Below, piece by piece: positions 1 through 6,697 of a stretch of DNA of 7,659 nucleotides. A model generated the notes under the pieces. That model saw only the letters and a program-made list of their open reading frames with translations. It was not told the DNA's origin and did no database searches. This stretch comes from Bacillota bacterium (lineage in GTDB: Bacteria; Bacillota; Bacilli; Tumebacillales; Effusibacillaceae). The DNA lies in NCBI GenBank assembly GCA_020059765.1, contig JAGVBM010000135.1:1-7659 (forward strand). Direction: 5' to 3'. Position 1 is the first letter of the stretch. Every line of letters starts with the position of its first letter. Position numbers and translations under genes: made by a program.

Positions 1-1482
1 GGCAACGCGATTGATGCTGCGATTGCCACAGCCGCTTGTTTGACAGTGGTGGAACCGACGTCCAACGGGATCGGCGGAGACGCTTTTGCCTTAGTCTGGA
101 CACAGGGAAAGCTGCACGGGTTGAATGCCAGCGGACCGGCGCCAAAAAGCATCTCCATCGAAAAATTAAAAGAAGCCGGAATCGAAGAGATTCCAAAATA
201 CGGCTGGGTACCGGTCACAGTCCCAGGGGCGCCTTCCGCATGGGCGGAATTGTCGAGACGCTTTGGTCGGCTGCCGTTGACTGAAGTGCTTCGTCCGGCC
301 ATCGAATATGCGGAACAGGGATACCCGGTATCGCCGACACTGGGGCGGTTTTGGAAACGGGCGCATCAGATCTTTTCCGAACAACTGACAGGCAAACAGT
401 TTGAAAGTTGGTTCGCCACTTTTGCGCCAAACGGAAGACCGCCGGAAATTGGGGAAGTATGGCGTTCTCCCGATCATGCAAGGACTTTGCAGTCAATTGC
501 CGAAACCAATGCCGAGTCGTTTTATCGAGGAGAGCTGGCGGCCGCAATTGACCAATTTTCCAAACAGTTTGGCGGGTACCTGCGGAAAGAGGATCTGGCT
601 GCTTACCAACCGGAATGGGTGGAGCCGATCAGCGTCAATTACCGCGGGTATGATGTGTGGGAAATTCCACCCAACGGGCACGGCATGGTCGCGCTGATGG
701 CGCTGCAAATCCTGAAAGGATTTGAGTTCTCCGAAAGAGATACGGTCGATACTTATCATAAACAGATTGAAGCGATGAAATTGGCTTTTGCCGACGGCAA
801 AAAATACATTGCCGACCCGTCCAAGATGCGTGTACGGGTGGAGGACCTGCTGGCGGAGGCGTATGCGGAGCAACGCCGTCAATTCATCGGGGAAACGGCG
901 CTCCAACCGGAACCGGGTCAGCCTCCGAAAGGCGGCACCGTCTATTTGGCTGCGGCGGATGGAGAAGGCAACATGGTATCCTTCATCCAGAGCAACTATA
1001 TGGGATTTGGTTCCGGGTTGGTCGTACCCGGTACCGGAATTGGGTTGCATAATCGGGGGCATAATTTCACCCTCGATCCGAACCATGACAACTGTCTGGA
1101 GCCCGGCAAGAAACCTTATCATACAATTATCCCGGGCTTCCTCAGCAAAGACGGCCAGCCGGTCGGTCCGTTCGGCGTCATGGGCGGGTTCATGCAGCCG
1201 CAGGGTCATGTCCAGGTGATCATGAATACGATCGACTTTCACCTCAATCCGCAAGCTGCTTTGGACGCACCCCGCTGGCAGTGGATCGAAGGAAAAACGG
1301 TGGAAATCGAACATTCGGCGCCGCCCCACGTGGTGGAAGCGTTGGCTCGCATGGGCCATGAGGTCAGATGGGCGGTCGGATCGGGAGGATTTGGCCGCGG
1401 CCAGATTATTTGGCGGCGGGAGGACGGTATCTTGGTTGGCGGAACGGAGCCTCGGACAGACGGGCATGTAGCCGCCTGGTAA
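1..1482 (+). CDS. Gamma-glutamyltransferase family protein, YwrD type (5' partial)
   Basis: The reading frame is open from base 1, beginning GNAIDAAIATAACL, so the start lies upstream. The family is usually about 530 residues; 493 are present, so roughly 40 N-terminal residues are missing. GGTs are Ntn-hydrolases that cleave themselves before a Thr, which then transfers or hydrolyses the gamma-glutamyl group of glutathione or related peptides. The likely nucleophile is the Thr at 937-939 in KGGTVYLAAADGEGN, matching the YwrD form of the motif. Downstream are the family blocks FGSGLVVPGTGIGLHNRG, PFGVMGGFMQPQGHVQV and LDAPRW, and the usual end TDGHVAAW. No frameshift or stop interrupts the frame. 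Any signal peptide would lie in the missing part, so location cannot be judged. Family assignment is firm. The physiological substrate is unknown; YwrD-type members are less well characterised than classical GGT. A terminator follows directly. Confidence 0.93.
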   Translation, partial: GNAIDAAIATAACLTVVEPTSNGIGGDAFALVWTQGKLHGLNASGPAPKSISIEKLKEAGIEEIPKYGWVPVTVPGAPSAWAELSRRFGRLPLTEVLRPAIEYAEQGYPVSPTLGRFWKRAHQIFSEQLTGKQFESWFATFAPNGRPPEIGEVWRSPDHARTLQSIAETNAESFYRGELAAAIDQFSKQFGGYLRKEDLAAYQPEWVEPISVNYRGYDVWEIPPNGHGMVALMALQILKGFEFSERDTVDTYHKQIEAMKLAFADGKKYIADPSKMRVRVEDLLAEAYAEQRRQFIGETALQPEPGQPPKGGTVYLAAADGEGNMVSFIQSNYMGFGSGLVVPGTGIGLHNRGHNFTLDPNHDNCLEPGKKPYHTIIPGFLSKDGQPVGPFGVMGGFMQPQGHVQVIMNTIDFHLNPQAALDAPRWQWIEGKTVEIEHSAPPHVVEALARMGHEVRWAVGSGGFGRGQIIWRREDGILVGGTEPRTDGHVAAW

Positions 1483-1506
1483 ATGAATTGAAGATGCTGG
1501 ATAGCG

Positions 1507-1546
1507 AGCAGCTGCCGTGACGGAAACGTAAGGCGGCTGCTTTTTT
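1507..1546 (+). terminator. Rho-independent terminator after the GGT gene
   Basis: The arms GCAGCTGCC (1508-1516) and GGCGGCTGC (1532-1540) pair over nine bases with one G-U pair, extended by A1507-T1541. Inside, CG-GAAA-CG forms a small GNRA tetraloop hairpin. Six T residues follow at 1541-1546. It lies 25 bases after the GGT stop codon and isolates that gene from the coat genes. Confidence 0.88.
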
Positions 1547-1548
1547 CT

Positions 1549-1577
1549 GCATGTTTTGCTGCAACTTGTGCAAACTA
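1549..1577 (+). promoter_or_regulatory. Candidate sigma-G-type (forespore) promoter for the coat gene pair
   Basis: GCATG at 1549-1553 fits the sigma-G -35 pattern GnATR. CAAACTA at 1571-1577 differs at one base from the -10 pattern CATnnTA. The spacer is 17 bases (about 18 is usual). Transcription would start near 1584, giving a leader of about 30 bases before the first coat gene. The match is imperfect. Other sporulation sigma factors, especially sigma-K or sigma-E, are also known to drive coat genes. Confidence 0.35.
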
Positions 1578-1614
1578 GAGGGGAATATACAACATCTGGA
1601 AGGGGGAATGGCTG

Positions 1615-1917
1615 ATGCAGCCAATCATGATGACACCGCCGCAAGTCATCACGACCAAAGATCTCCTCTATTTGAAAGACGCCTTGTCTTGGCAGCTTTT
1701 GGCGATGAAAAAATGCGCCCATTTTGCGCAAGAATCCACCGATCCCCAAGTTAAGCAGGTCATTGATCAGACGGGTCAGATGCATCAACGTCATTACAAC
1801 ATGCTGCTGCGGCATCTGCAGACAAACAACGTGCAGGGAATGGCAGGTATTTCACAGTCGCTGCAAGGACAGCAACAAACGCAGCAATCGGGACAACAGC
1901 CGCAACCGGCGCAGTAG
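1615..1917 (+). CDS. Small CotF-like spore coat protein
   Basis: This 100-residue protein resembles the small CotF/YraD-group spore coat proteins, which carry a helical, ferritin-like core. Residues 13-41 (TTKDLLYLKDALSW onward, with a lone Cys34) and 43-70 (ending HQRHYNMLLRHL) look like two amphipathic helices. Residues 81-100 are low complexity, with 11 Gln among 20. It has no signal peptide or membrane segment, as expected of a coat protein made in the mother cell or forespore. The start is well supported by GGAAGGGGG at 1598-1606, eight bases before the ATG. The second coat gene starts 11 bases after its stop and shares its terminator, so the two are almost certainly co-transcribed. The coat assignment rests on fold-like pattern and on the neighbour; a structural role is inferred. 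Confidence 0.78.
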   Translation: MQPIMMTPPQVITTKDLLYLKDALSWQLLAMKKCAHFAQESTDPQVKQVIDQTGQMHQRHYNMLLRHLQTNNVQGMAGISQSLQGQQQTQQSGQQPQPAQ

Positions 1918-1921
1918 GGGG
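1917..1921 (+). promoter_or_regulatory. Ribosome binding site GGGGG deciding the second coat start
   Basis: The G-run begins on the last base of the upstream TAG stop. It is one base from the ATG at 1923, too close for use, but seven bases from the in-frame ATG at 1929. This favours 1929 as the start and suggests translational coupling to the upstream gene. Confidence 0.6.
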
Positions 1922-1928
1922 AATGACA

Positions 1929-2288
1929 ATGACACAACCTTCCAACCCGCAATCACAACAGAATCAGATCGCCAACCCGAAACCGGGCAATGAACCGCAA
2001 GTGAAAGGTCCGGAAATGAATGACCGCGATCGACTAAACGATATTCTGGCAGGAGAAAAGTATTTGACAGATAGTCTGAATGTGGCAGCTCGGGAAGCGA
2101 GTCATGATTCGCTAAGTCTGGATCTGCGGCAAATCTTGACGGAAACCCTGCAAGCGCAGCGCGACTTGTTCGTGCTGATGTTTCAAAAAGGGTGGTACAA
2201 ACTGGAAGCGGAAGATCAACCAAAGCTGGATCAAGCCTACCAGCAGTTCAGCAACTACTCTTCCCAGTTTCCCTATACGGTACACTGA
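1929..2288 (+). CDS. CotF-family spore coat protein
   Basis: The 119-residue product carries a typical Coat_F domain at about residues 31-112. It opens with MNDRDRLNDILAGEKYLT and continues through LRQILTETLQAQRDLFVLM to the aromatic block FQKGWYKLE. The core is alpha-helical and is known from proteins of the spore coat. Residues 1-30 form a Gln/Asn/Pro-rich, probably disordered leader with no signal-peptide character. The ATG at 1923 would add two residues but is too close to the G-run, so 1929 is preferred. The gene is the second of a coat pair and is followed by a strong terminator, which makes the pair a self-contained unit. In Bacillus subtilis, as I recall, CotF is cleaved into two coat polypeptides; here two separate genes are present. 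The domain call is strong; its place in the coat layers is unknown. Confidence 0.9.
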   Translation: MTQPSNPQSQQNQIANPKPGNEPQVKGPEMNDRDRLNDILAGEKYLTDSLNVAAREASHDSLSLDLRQILTETLQAQRDLFVLMFQKGWYKLEAEDQPKLDQAYQQFSNYSSQFPYTVH

Positions 2289-2307
2289 TTGAATGATGAT
2301 TGACAGG

Positions 2308-2337
2308 ACTGGTTCCAAAAATGGAACCGGTTTTTTT
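2308..2337 (+). terminator. Rho-independent terminator after the coat pair
   Basis: ACTGGTTCCA (2308-2317) and TGGAACCGGT (2322-2331) form a ten-base stem with one T-G pair, around an AAAA loop. A run of seven T residues (2331-2337) follows. It ends the coat transcript 20 bases after the stop codon. Confidence 0.92.
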
Positions 2338-2373
2338 GTTTGCAAATCGGAGATGCCGATTGCTGGGATTGTT

Positions 2374-2382
2374 TGGTATAGT
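2374..2382 (+). promoter_or_regulatory. Candidate extended -10 promoter for the FIST-PAS-GGDEF-EAL gene
   Basis: TGGTATAGT has the extended -10 form TGn followed by TATAGT, one base from the vegetative consensus TATAAT. No good -35 box lies 16-18 bases upstream; TGCCGA at 2354-2359 is poor. Transcription would start near 2389, about 40 bases before the GTG at 2429 but only about 10 before the alternative ATG at 2399. Confidence 0.35.
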
Positions 2383-2417
2383 AAGGTAGGAATGGAATAT
2401 GTTCGGTGCGGCCGTAT

Positions 2418-2423
2418 GGAGGG
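2418..2423 (+). promoter_or_regulatory. Ribosome binding site GGAGGG pointing to a GTG start at 2429
   Basis: GGAGGG is a near-perfect anti-16S match, five bases (ATCAA) before the in-frame GTG at 2429. The alternative ATG at 2399 has only the weaker AAGGTAGG at 2383-2390. This argues for the shorter protein. Confidence 0.65.
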
Positions 2424-2428
2424 ATCAA

Positions 2429-5353
2429 GTGAGGACGTGGAACACGCTTTACGATGAAGGTCTCGATCTGCAAGAATTTTTGAAGACAAACGGAATTGAA
2501 CCGTATCAATCGATTCTGGTGCAAGTTTTTACCGGGGTCAGCGAACGCGCATACATTGAACGGTTGCGAACAACAATTCTCGCGTTGTTGCCGCATGCAA
2601 TTCTGATTGGGGCAACTACGGACGGAGAGATTATCGGAAACGCCATCTGTGGGCGAAGTACAGTTTTATCGTTTTCGGTTTTTGAAAAAACAAGTTTGGC
2701 ATCGGCCGCCATTGATTATGAAAAAACTCCTGACAGTTTTGCGGCGGGACGGGAACTTGCCCAACAATTGGTCAGAGACAAAACGAAAGTATTGATTTTA
2801 TTTGCGGATGGTCTTCATACGAACGGGGATGCGCTGTTGCACGGCGTCGAATCGGTCAACGGGAATATTATGGTGTCCGGCGGTTTGGCGGGCGACAATG
2901 TTTCGTTTCGCGGGACATTTGTGTTTACACAGGAGCAAGTGATTGGCAAGGGTGTTGCCGGGGTCGCGCTGCATAGTGACGATTTGATTGTCAATACCGG
3001 CTATCACTCTGATTGGACCAATATCGGAAGACTGATGACGGTAACTAAAGCGGACAAGAATCGGGTCTATGAGATCGAACACATGCCGGCGGTCGAAATC
3101 TATCAAAAATATCTGGGGGCAGACATTGCGAACAAGCTGCCGCAGGTGAGCGTTTTTTTTCCGTTGTTGGTCAATCGCAAAGGACACCCGGTAATCCGCA
3201 CCGTTCTAGGAGCCCAAGATGACGGTTCGCTGCTGTTTGCCGGCACTATCCATGAAGGAGATCAGGTCCAATTCGCCTATGGCAATGCGGAAAGGGTGTT
3301 GGAATCTTCCCTTCGAATCTCACAGACCTTGTCCGTGTTGCCGATCGAATCGATTTTTATCTACACCTGTTCGGCAAGAAAAAGATTCATGCCGGAAATT
3401 GAGGAACGGGAATTGAGGTATTTTCAACATATCGCTCCAACGGCCGGATTCTTTACGCGTGGGGAGTTTTATCATTTTGCCGACAGCAACGAACTGTTAA
3501 GTCAGACGATGACACTGCTGCTCTTGTCGGAAGATCCGCAGGCCGCCTCCGGCTACCAGGTTCCTTCTGAAGTAAATTACGAGGACGTCCCGCGAATCGA
3601 TTACATGAAAGCGCTGGCTCATCTGATCAATGTAACTGCTGACGAGTTGCACAGTGCCAATACGGCATTGAAAGAGAATGAAGAACGATATCGCCGGTTG
3701 ATCGAATCAAGTCCGGAGACCATTGCCGTCCATTGCGAGGGGAAATTCGTCTACGTTAATCAGGCGGGCGCGAGATTGTTGGGTGCCAATAGCCCTGAAG
3801 AACTGTATGGACGGCCCTATGAAGATTTCCTGCACCCGGATTATTGGCAACTTGTTCGTGAACGGGTCAGACAGAGCGAACAAGAAAAGAAGCAGGGTGA
3901 TTTGATCGAAGAAAAACTGATCCGGCTTGATGGCACGATCATCGACGTGGAAGTGGTGACCATTCCTTTCGTCCATCAGAACAAACCGGCTACCCAGGTG
4001 TTTGTGCGCGATATCACGGAACGAAAAAAACAAGAAGATTGGATCAAAAGGCAAGCCTATTTTGATTCGTTAACCGGACTGCCCAATCGCCGTTTGTTCC
4101 ATAAACAGCTGGTCTCGGCGCTGTTAGAGGATCACGGAAACGGCAATATGATGGCCGTCTTGTTCCTGGATCTGGATCGTTTTAAATCTATTAATGATAC
4201 GCTGGGGCATACGGTCGGCGATAACTTGCTGCGTGTCACCGCCAATCGGTTATTGGGATGCTTGCGTGAAACAGATATCGTGGCACGTCTGGGCGGGGAT
4301 GAATTTACGATTCTGCTGACCAACATCCGGCAGCGTCAGTGTGCGGTCGAGGTGGCGGAACGAATTATCAAGTCATTGAGCGAGCCGTTTCACATCCAAG
4401 GCTATGAGTTTTTCCTGACAACGAGTATCGGCATCAGTTTTTATCCGAATGATGGAGAAACGTACGAAAGCTTGATCAAACACGCCGATACAGCGATGTA
4501 TTACGCGAAAGAAGGAGGACGCAACAACTTTCAAATCTACACGGCTGACATGAATACGAAAGCGCTGGAACGTTTGGTAATCGAAAACTATTTGCGGAAA
4601 GCGTTGGAGAACAGCGAATTGAGTTTGTACTATCAGCCGGTAGTGGAAGTCAACAGTGGAAAAATCATGGGCATGGAAGCGCTGCTCCGCTGGGACAATC
4701 CGGAACTTGGCCGAGTATCGCCGAATGACTATATTCCGATTGCGGAAGAAACAGGATTGATTGTGCCGATTGGTGAATGGGCACTGCGTACGGCCTGTGC
4801 CCAAAACAAGGCATGGCAAGACGCCGGGTACCCGCCGCTGCGGATTGCGGTCAACTTGTCCGCGCGGCAAATTTTGCAGGGGAATATTGTGGAGGCGGTT
4901 TCCAATATTTTGCAGGAAACCGATCTGGATCCGAAATGGCTGACTCTGGAAATGACGGAAACGATTATGCAGAACTCGGACGAAGCGATTACACTTTTGC
5001 ACAAGCTGAGGTTGATGGGGGTCAGAATCTCTCTGGACGATTTTGGGACGGGCTATTCGTCTCTCAGCTATCTGAAGAGATTGCCGATTAACACGTTAAA
5101 AATCGATCAGTCTTTTGTACGGGACATCAGCCGAGATTCCGTGAATGCGGCGATTGCCAAGGCGATCATCGAGATGGCTCATACTTTGCGGCTGAATGTG
5201 ATCGCGGAAGGAGTGGAGACGGAAGAACAGTTGAGTTCATTGCGCGACATGAAATGCGACCATATGCAGGGCTATCTGTTCAGCAAACCAGTTCCTTCTA
5301 AGGAATTTGAACGATTGCTGGTGAACTGGCTGACGGAGACGGCGTCTTGGTAA
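2429..5353 (+). CDS. FIST-PAS-GGDEF-EAL cyclic di-GMP signalling protein
   Basis: The 974-residue protein begins with a FIST sensory region. FIST_N covers about 20-215 and contains GGLAGDN; FIST_C covers about 220-355 and contains YTCSARKRFM. A PAS/PAC module follows at about 418-540. The diguanylate cyclase domain starts at FDSLTGLPNRR (545) and has an intact GGDEF (622-626) and the inhibitory I-site RETD (613-616). The phosphodiesterase domain has EAL (750-752) followed by LLRW, N809, E841, DDFGTGYSS (870 on), K891 and E927, all the usual metal and catalytic positions. Both halves therefore look enzymatically competent: GGDEF joins two GTP into cyclic di-GMP and EAL opens it to pGpG. No membrane segments are visible, so sensing is probably cytoplasmic. 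FIST is known as a small-ligand sensor domain; the ligand here cannot be read from sequence. The GTG start is chosen on its ribosome binding site; an ATG at 2399 would add ten residues. The gene stands alone. Confidence 0.95.
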   Translation: MRTWNTLYDEGLDLQEFLKTNGIEPYQSILVQVFTGVSERAYIERLRTTILALLPHAILIGATTDGEIIGNAICGRSTVLSFSVFEKTSLASAAIDYEKTPDSFAAGRELAQQLVRDKTKVLILFADGLHTNGDALLHGVESVNGNIMVSGGLAGDNVSFRGTFVFTQEQVIGKGVAGVALHSDDLIVNTGYHSDWTNIGRLMTVTKADKNRVYEIEHMPAVEIYQKYLGADIANKLPQVSVFFPLLVNRKGHPVIRTVLGAQDDGSLLFAGTIHEGDQVQFAYGNAERVLESSLRISQTLSVLPIESIFIYTCSARKRFMPEIEERELRYFQHIAPTAGFFTRGEFYHFADSNELLSQTMTLLLLSEDPQAASGYQVPSEVNYEDVPRIDYMKALAHLINVTADELHSANTALKENEERYRRLIESSPETIAVHCEGKFVYVNQAGARLLGANSPEELYGRPYEDFLHPDYWQLVRERVRQSEQEKKQGDLIEEKLIRLDGTIIDVEVVTIPFVHQNKPATQVFVRDITERKKQEDWIKRQAYFDSLTGLPNRRLFHKQLVSALLEDHGNGNMMAVLFLDLDRFKSINDTLGHTVGDNLLRVTANRLLGCLRETDIVARLGGDEFTILLTNIRQRQCAVEVAERIIKSLSEPFHIQGYEFFLTTSIGISFYPNDGETYESLIKHADTAMYYAKEGGRNNFQIYTADMNTKALERLVIENYLRKALENSELSLYYQPVVEVNSGKIMGMEALLRWDNPELGRVSPNDYIPIAEETGLIVPIGEWALRTACAQNKAWQDAGYPPLRIAVNLSARQILQGNIVEAVSNILQETDLDPKWLTLEMTETIMQNSDEAITLLHKLRLMGVRISLDDFGTGYSSLSYLKRLPINTLKIDQSFVRDISRDSVNAAIAKAIIEMAHTLRLNVIAEGVETEEQLSSLRDMKCDHMQGYLFSKPVPSKEFERLLVNWLTETASW

Positions 5354-5422
5354 CTTGTCGGGCCGTCAAAAATTTATTTTCTGTGAACAGAGGGAGTCTT
5401 CTCGGCGACGGTGAGAAAGGGA

Positions 5423-5450
5423 TTGCAGGCGGACTGCTCGAAATAATTAT
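5423..5450 (+). promoter_or_regulatory. Weak candidate vegetative promoter before the sulfurtransferase gene
   Basis: TTGCAG (5423-5428) and AATTAT (5445-5450) each match four of six consensus bases, with a 16-base spacer. An alternative -10, TATAGA, lies at 5448-5453 with a longer spacer. This is the best candidate in the 126-base gap before the last three genes, but it is not strong. Confidence 0.22.
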
Positions 5451-5466
5451 AGAAAGATACGGAAAT

Positions 5467-5470
5467 GGAG
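5467..5470 (+). promoter_or_regulatory. Ribosome binding site GGAG deciding the sulfurtransferase start
   Basis: GGAG lies nine bases before the ATG at 5480. It overlaps the first codons of the longer frame that would begin at 5465, and that ATG has no good site of its own. This supports 5480 as the start. Confidence 0.6.
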
Positions 5471-5479
5471 CGTGACAGT

Positions 5480-6328
5480 ATGCGATTGCAACATTTGGTG
5501 AGTCTGGATTGGCTGAAGGATTCGCTGCATATGCCGGACGTGCGGGTGATCGATTGCCGGTTTGAGCTGCTGCATCCGGAACGGGGACAGGCGGAATACA
5601 GGGCCGGTCACATCCCGGGCGCATTATTCTTTGATCTGGACAAAGACCTATCAAGTCCCAAGCAGGCTCACGAAGGACGTCATCCGCTGCCTGACATGAA
5701 GGAGTTTGCGGATAAACTGTCACGCGCCGGAATTGACGATACGGTGAAAGTAGTGGTCTATGACGATCAAGGCGGCATGGTGGCAACGCGTCTTTGGTGG
5801 ATGCTTCAATATCTGGGTCATCAAGAGGCATACCTTTTGGACGGCGGGTACAGCCAGTGGAAAGATCAGGGATATCCGGTAGCCACCGAGATTCCGGCCG
5901 TAGAGTCGCGCACCTTTACAGCAAAACCCCAGCAAGAGATGTGGGTCAGCATGGAAGAGGTCAAGGAGAGGATCGGACAGCCGGGCACGATCATCGTCGA
6001 TGCTCGGGAAGAGAGGCGGTACCAGGGGCTGGAAGAACCGATCGACCCTGTGGCAGGTCATATCCCGGGAGCCGTGAATTATTTTTGGAAAGACAATTTG
6101 ACGAATAAGGGGTACTGGAAGTCGGCGGAAGAGCAAAAAGACCGTTTTGCAGACCTGGACCCAACGAAGGAAGTCATCGTGTATTGCGGATCGGGAGTCA
6201 GTTCCTGCCCGAACATTCTCTCGCTGCAGTCTCTCGGATACCCGAATGTCAAGCTGTACATCGGCAGTTGGAGCGATTGGTGTTCCTACCCGGAGAATCC
6301 CATCGGAAAGAAAGTGGAAGCGGAGTAG
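5480..6328 (+). CDS. Two-domain sulfurtransferase (SseA/rhodanese family)
   Basis: The 282-residue product has the length and tandem rhodanese layout of 3-mercaptopyruvate/thiosulfate sulfurtransferases. The N-terminal domain (about 7-135) carries the CH2A-like block RAGHIPGALFFDLD but has YDDQGG where a catalytic Cys would be, so it is the usual inactive, structural half. The C-terminal domain (about 160-275) has VDARE, then GHIPGAVN, then the active loop YCGSGVSS with catalytic Cys236. CGSGV resembles the mercaptopyruvate type more than the CRKGV type of bovine rhodanese. The enzyme takes sulfane sulfur onto Cys as a persulfide and passes it to a thiol or cyanide. There is no signal peptide, so it should be cytoplasmic. 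Starting at 5480 rather than 5465 removes five unsupported residues. A Toprim gene follows four bases after the stop, suggesting an operon. The donor preference is inferred from the loop only. Confidence 0.93.
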   Translation: MRLQHLVSLDWLKDSLHMPDVRVIDCRFELLHPERGQAEYRAGHIPGALFFDLDKDLSSPKQAHEGRHPLPDMKEFADKLSRAGIDDTVKVVVYDDQGGMVATRLWWMLQYLGHQEAYLLDGGYSQWKDQGYPVATEIPAVESRTFTAKPQQEMWVSMEEVKERIGQPGTIIVDAREERRYQGLEEPIDPVAGHIPGAVNYFWKDNLTNKGYWKSAEEQKDRFADLDPTKEVIVYCGSGVSSCPNILSLQSLGYPNVKLYIGSWSDWCSYPENPIGKKVEAE

Positions 6329-6332
6329 AACG

Positions 6333-6668
6333 ATGGATATGGGAAAAGTAATCATCGTCGAGGGTAAGAAAGACAAGGAAAAATTGCTGCAAATTCTCGA
6401 TGAACCGGTGGAGATCATCTGTACGAACGGGACTTTGAGTGAAGAAAAGATTGAAGAATGGCTCCTTCCGCTGCAGGATGAAGAGGTGTATGTGCTGGTC
6501 GACGCTGACGACGCGGGCAACAAATTGCGCAATCAGATCAAACGGGAACTCCCCAACGCCCGCCATTTGTATACGAGAAGGATGTACGGCGAAGTCCAGG
6601 ACACGCCGTTGGAGTATCTGGCGGAAGTATTGGAAAAGGAACATTTTGCAGTGAAGCCGGTTCTTTGA
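6333..6668 (+). CDS. Stand-alone Toprim domain protein (YusF-like)
   Basis: The 111-residue product is little more than one Toprim fold. It shows the opening strand and acidic residue VIIVEGKKD (Glu10) and the metal-binding block LVDADDAG (Asp57, Asp59, Asp60), as in RNase M5, primases and topoisomerases. It lacks a C-terminal partner domain and ends shortly after the core, at FAVKPVL. Small Toprim proteins of this kind, such as YusF in Bacillus subtilis, have no settled function; a nuclease or nucleic-acid-binding role is only a family-level inference. GGAG at 6322-6325, inside the end of the sulfurtransferase gene, is seven bases before the ATG at 6333, so that start is preferred to the ATG at 6339. 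The four-base gap to the upstream gene suggests translational coupling, and the next gene starts 29 bases downstream. Confidence 0.88.
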   Translation: MDMGKVIIVEGKKDKEKLLQILDEPVEIICTNGTLSEEKIEEWLLPLQDEEVYVLVDADDAGNKLRNQIKRELPNARHLYTRRMYGEVQDTPLEYLAEVLEKEHFAVKPVL

Positions 6669-6685
6669 AGAATATGCAGAATATT

Positions 6686-6689
6686 GGAG
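6686..6689 (+). promoter_or_regulatory. Ribosome binding site GGAG deciding the lipoprotein start
   Basis: GGAG is eight bases before the ATG at 6698. The in-frame ATG at 6710 has only AGGA at 6694-6697, twelve bases away. The 6698 start also gives a complete lipoprotein signal peptide. Confidence 0.55.
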
Positions 6690-6697
6690 AAAAAGGA

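Noticed and set aside
493..1815. A 440-codon open frame on the minus strand, opposite the GGT gene and part of the first coat gene.
   Set aside because: Its translation is a His/Arg/Pro-rich mixture with no recognisable domain, and it runs through the GGT terminator. Codon structure on the + strand explains the open frame.
2340..2362. GCCGATTG resembling a sigma-D (motility) -10 element upstream of the cyclic di-GMP gene.
   Set aside because: No TAAA-like -35 element stands at the required distance; the bases there belong to the terminator T-run region.
4373..5002. A 209-codon open frame on the minus strand inside the GGDEF-EAL region.
   Set aside because: The + strand encodes strongly conserved catalytic motifs over the same bases, and the antisense product looks like no known protein.
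5338..5367. GACGGC (5338-5343) and GCCGTC (5362-5367) could pair across the end of the GGDEF-EAL gene as a terminator.
   Set aside because: The loop is long, the stem overlaps the coding end, and the following bases are AAAAATTTATTTT rather than a direct T-run. A weak terminator remains possible but is not supported well enough to list.
5399..5417. Inverted repeat TTCTCG and TGAGAA in the gap before the sulfurtransferase gene.
   Set aside because: It is a six-base stem including a G-T pair, with no T-run and no match to a riboswitch or operator that I recognise. It may be chance.
6185..6214. Ser in place of the usual Thr, and a second Cys, in the sulfurtransferase loop CGSGVSSC.
   Set aside because: This looks like a normal variant of the mercaptopyruvate-type loop, where a second Cys seven residues on is common. 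It is not evidence of altered chemistry.
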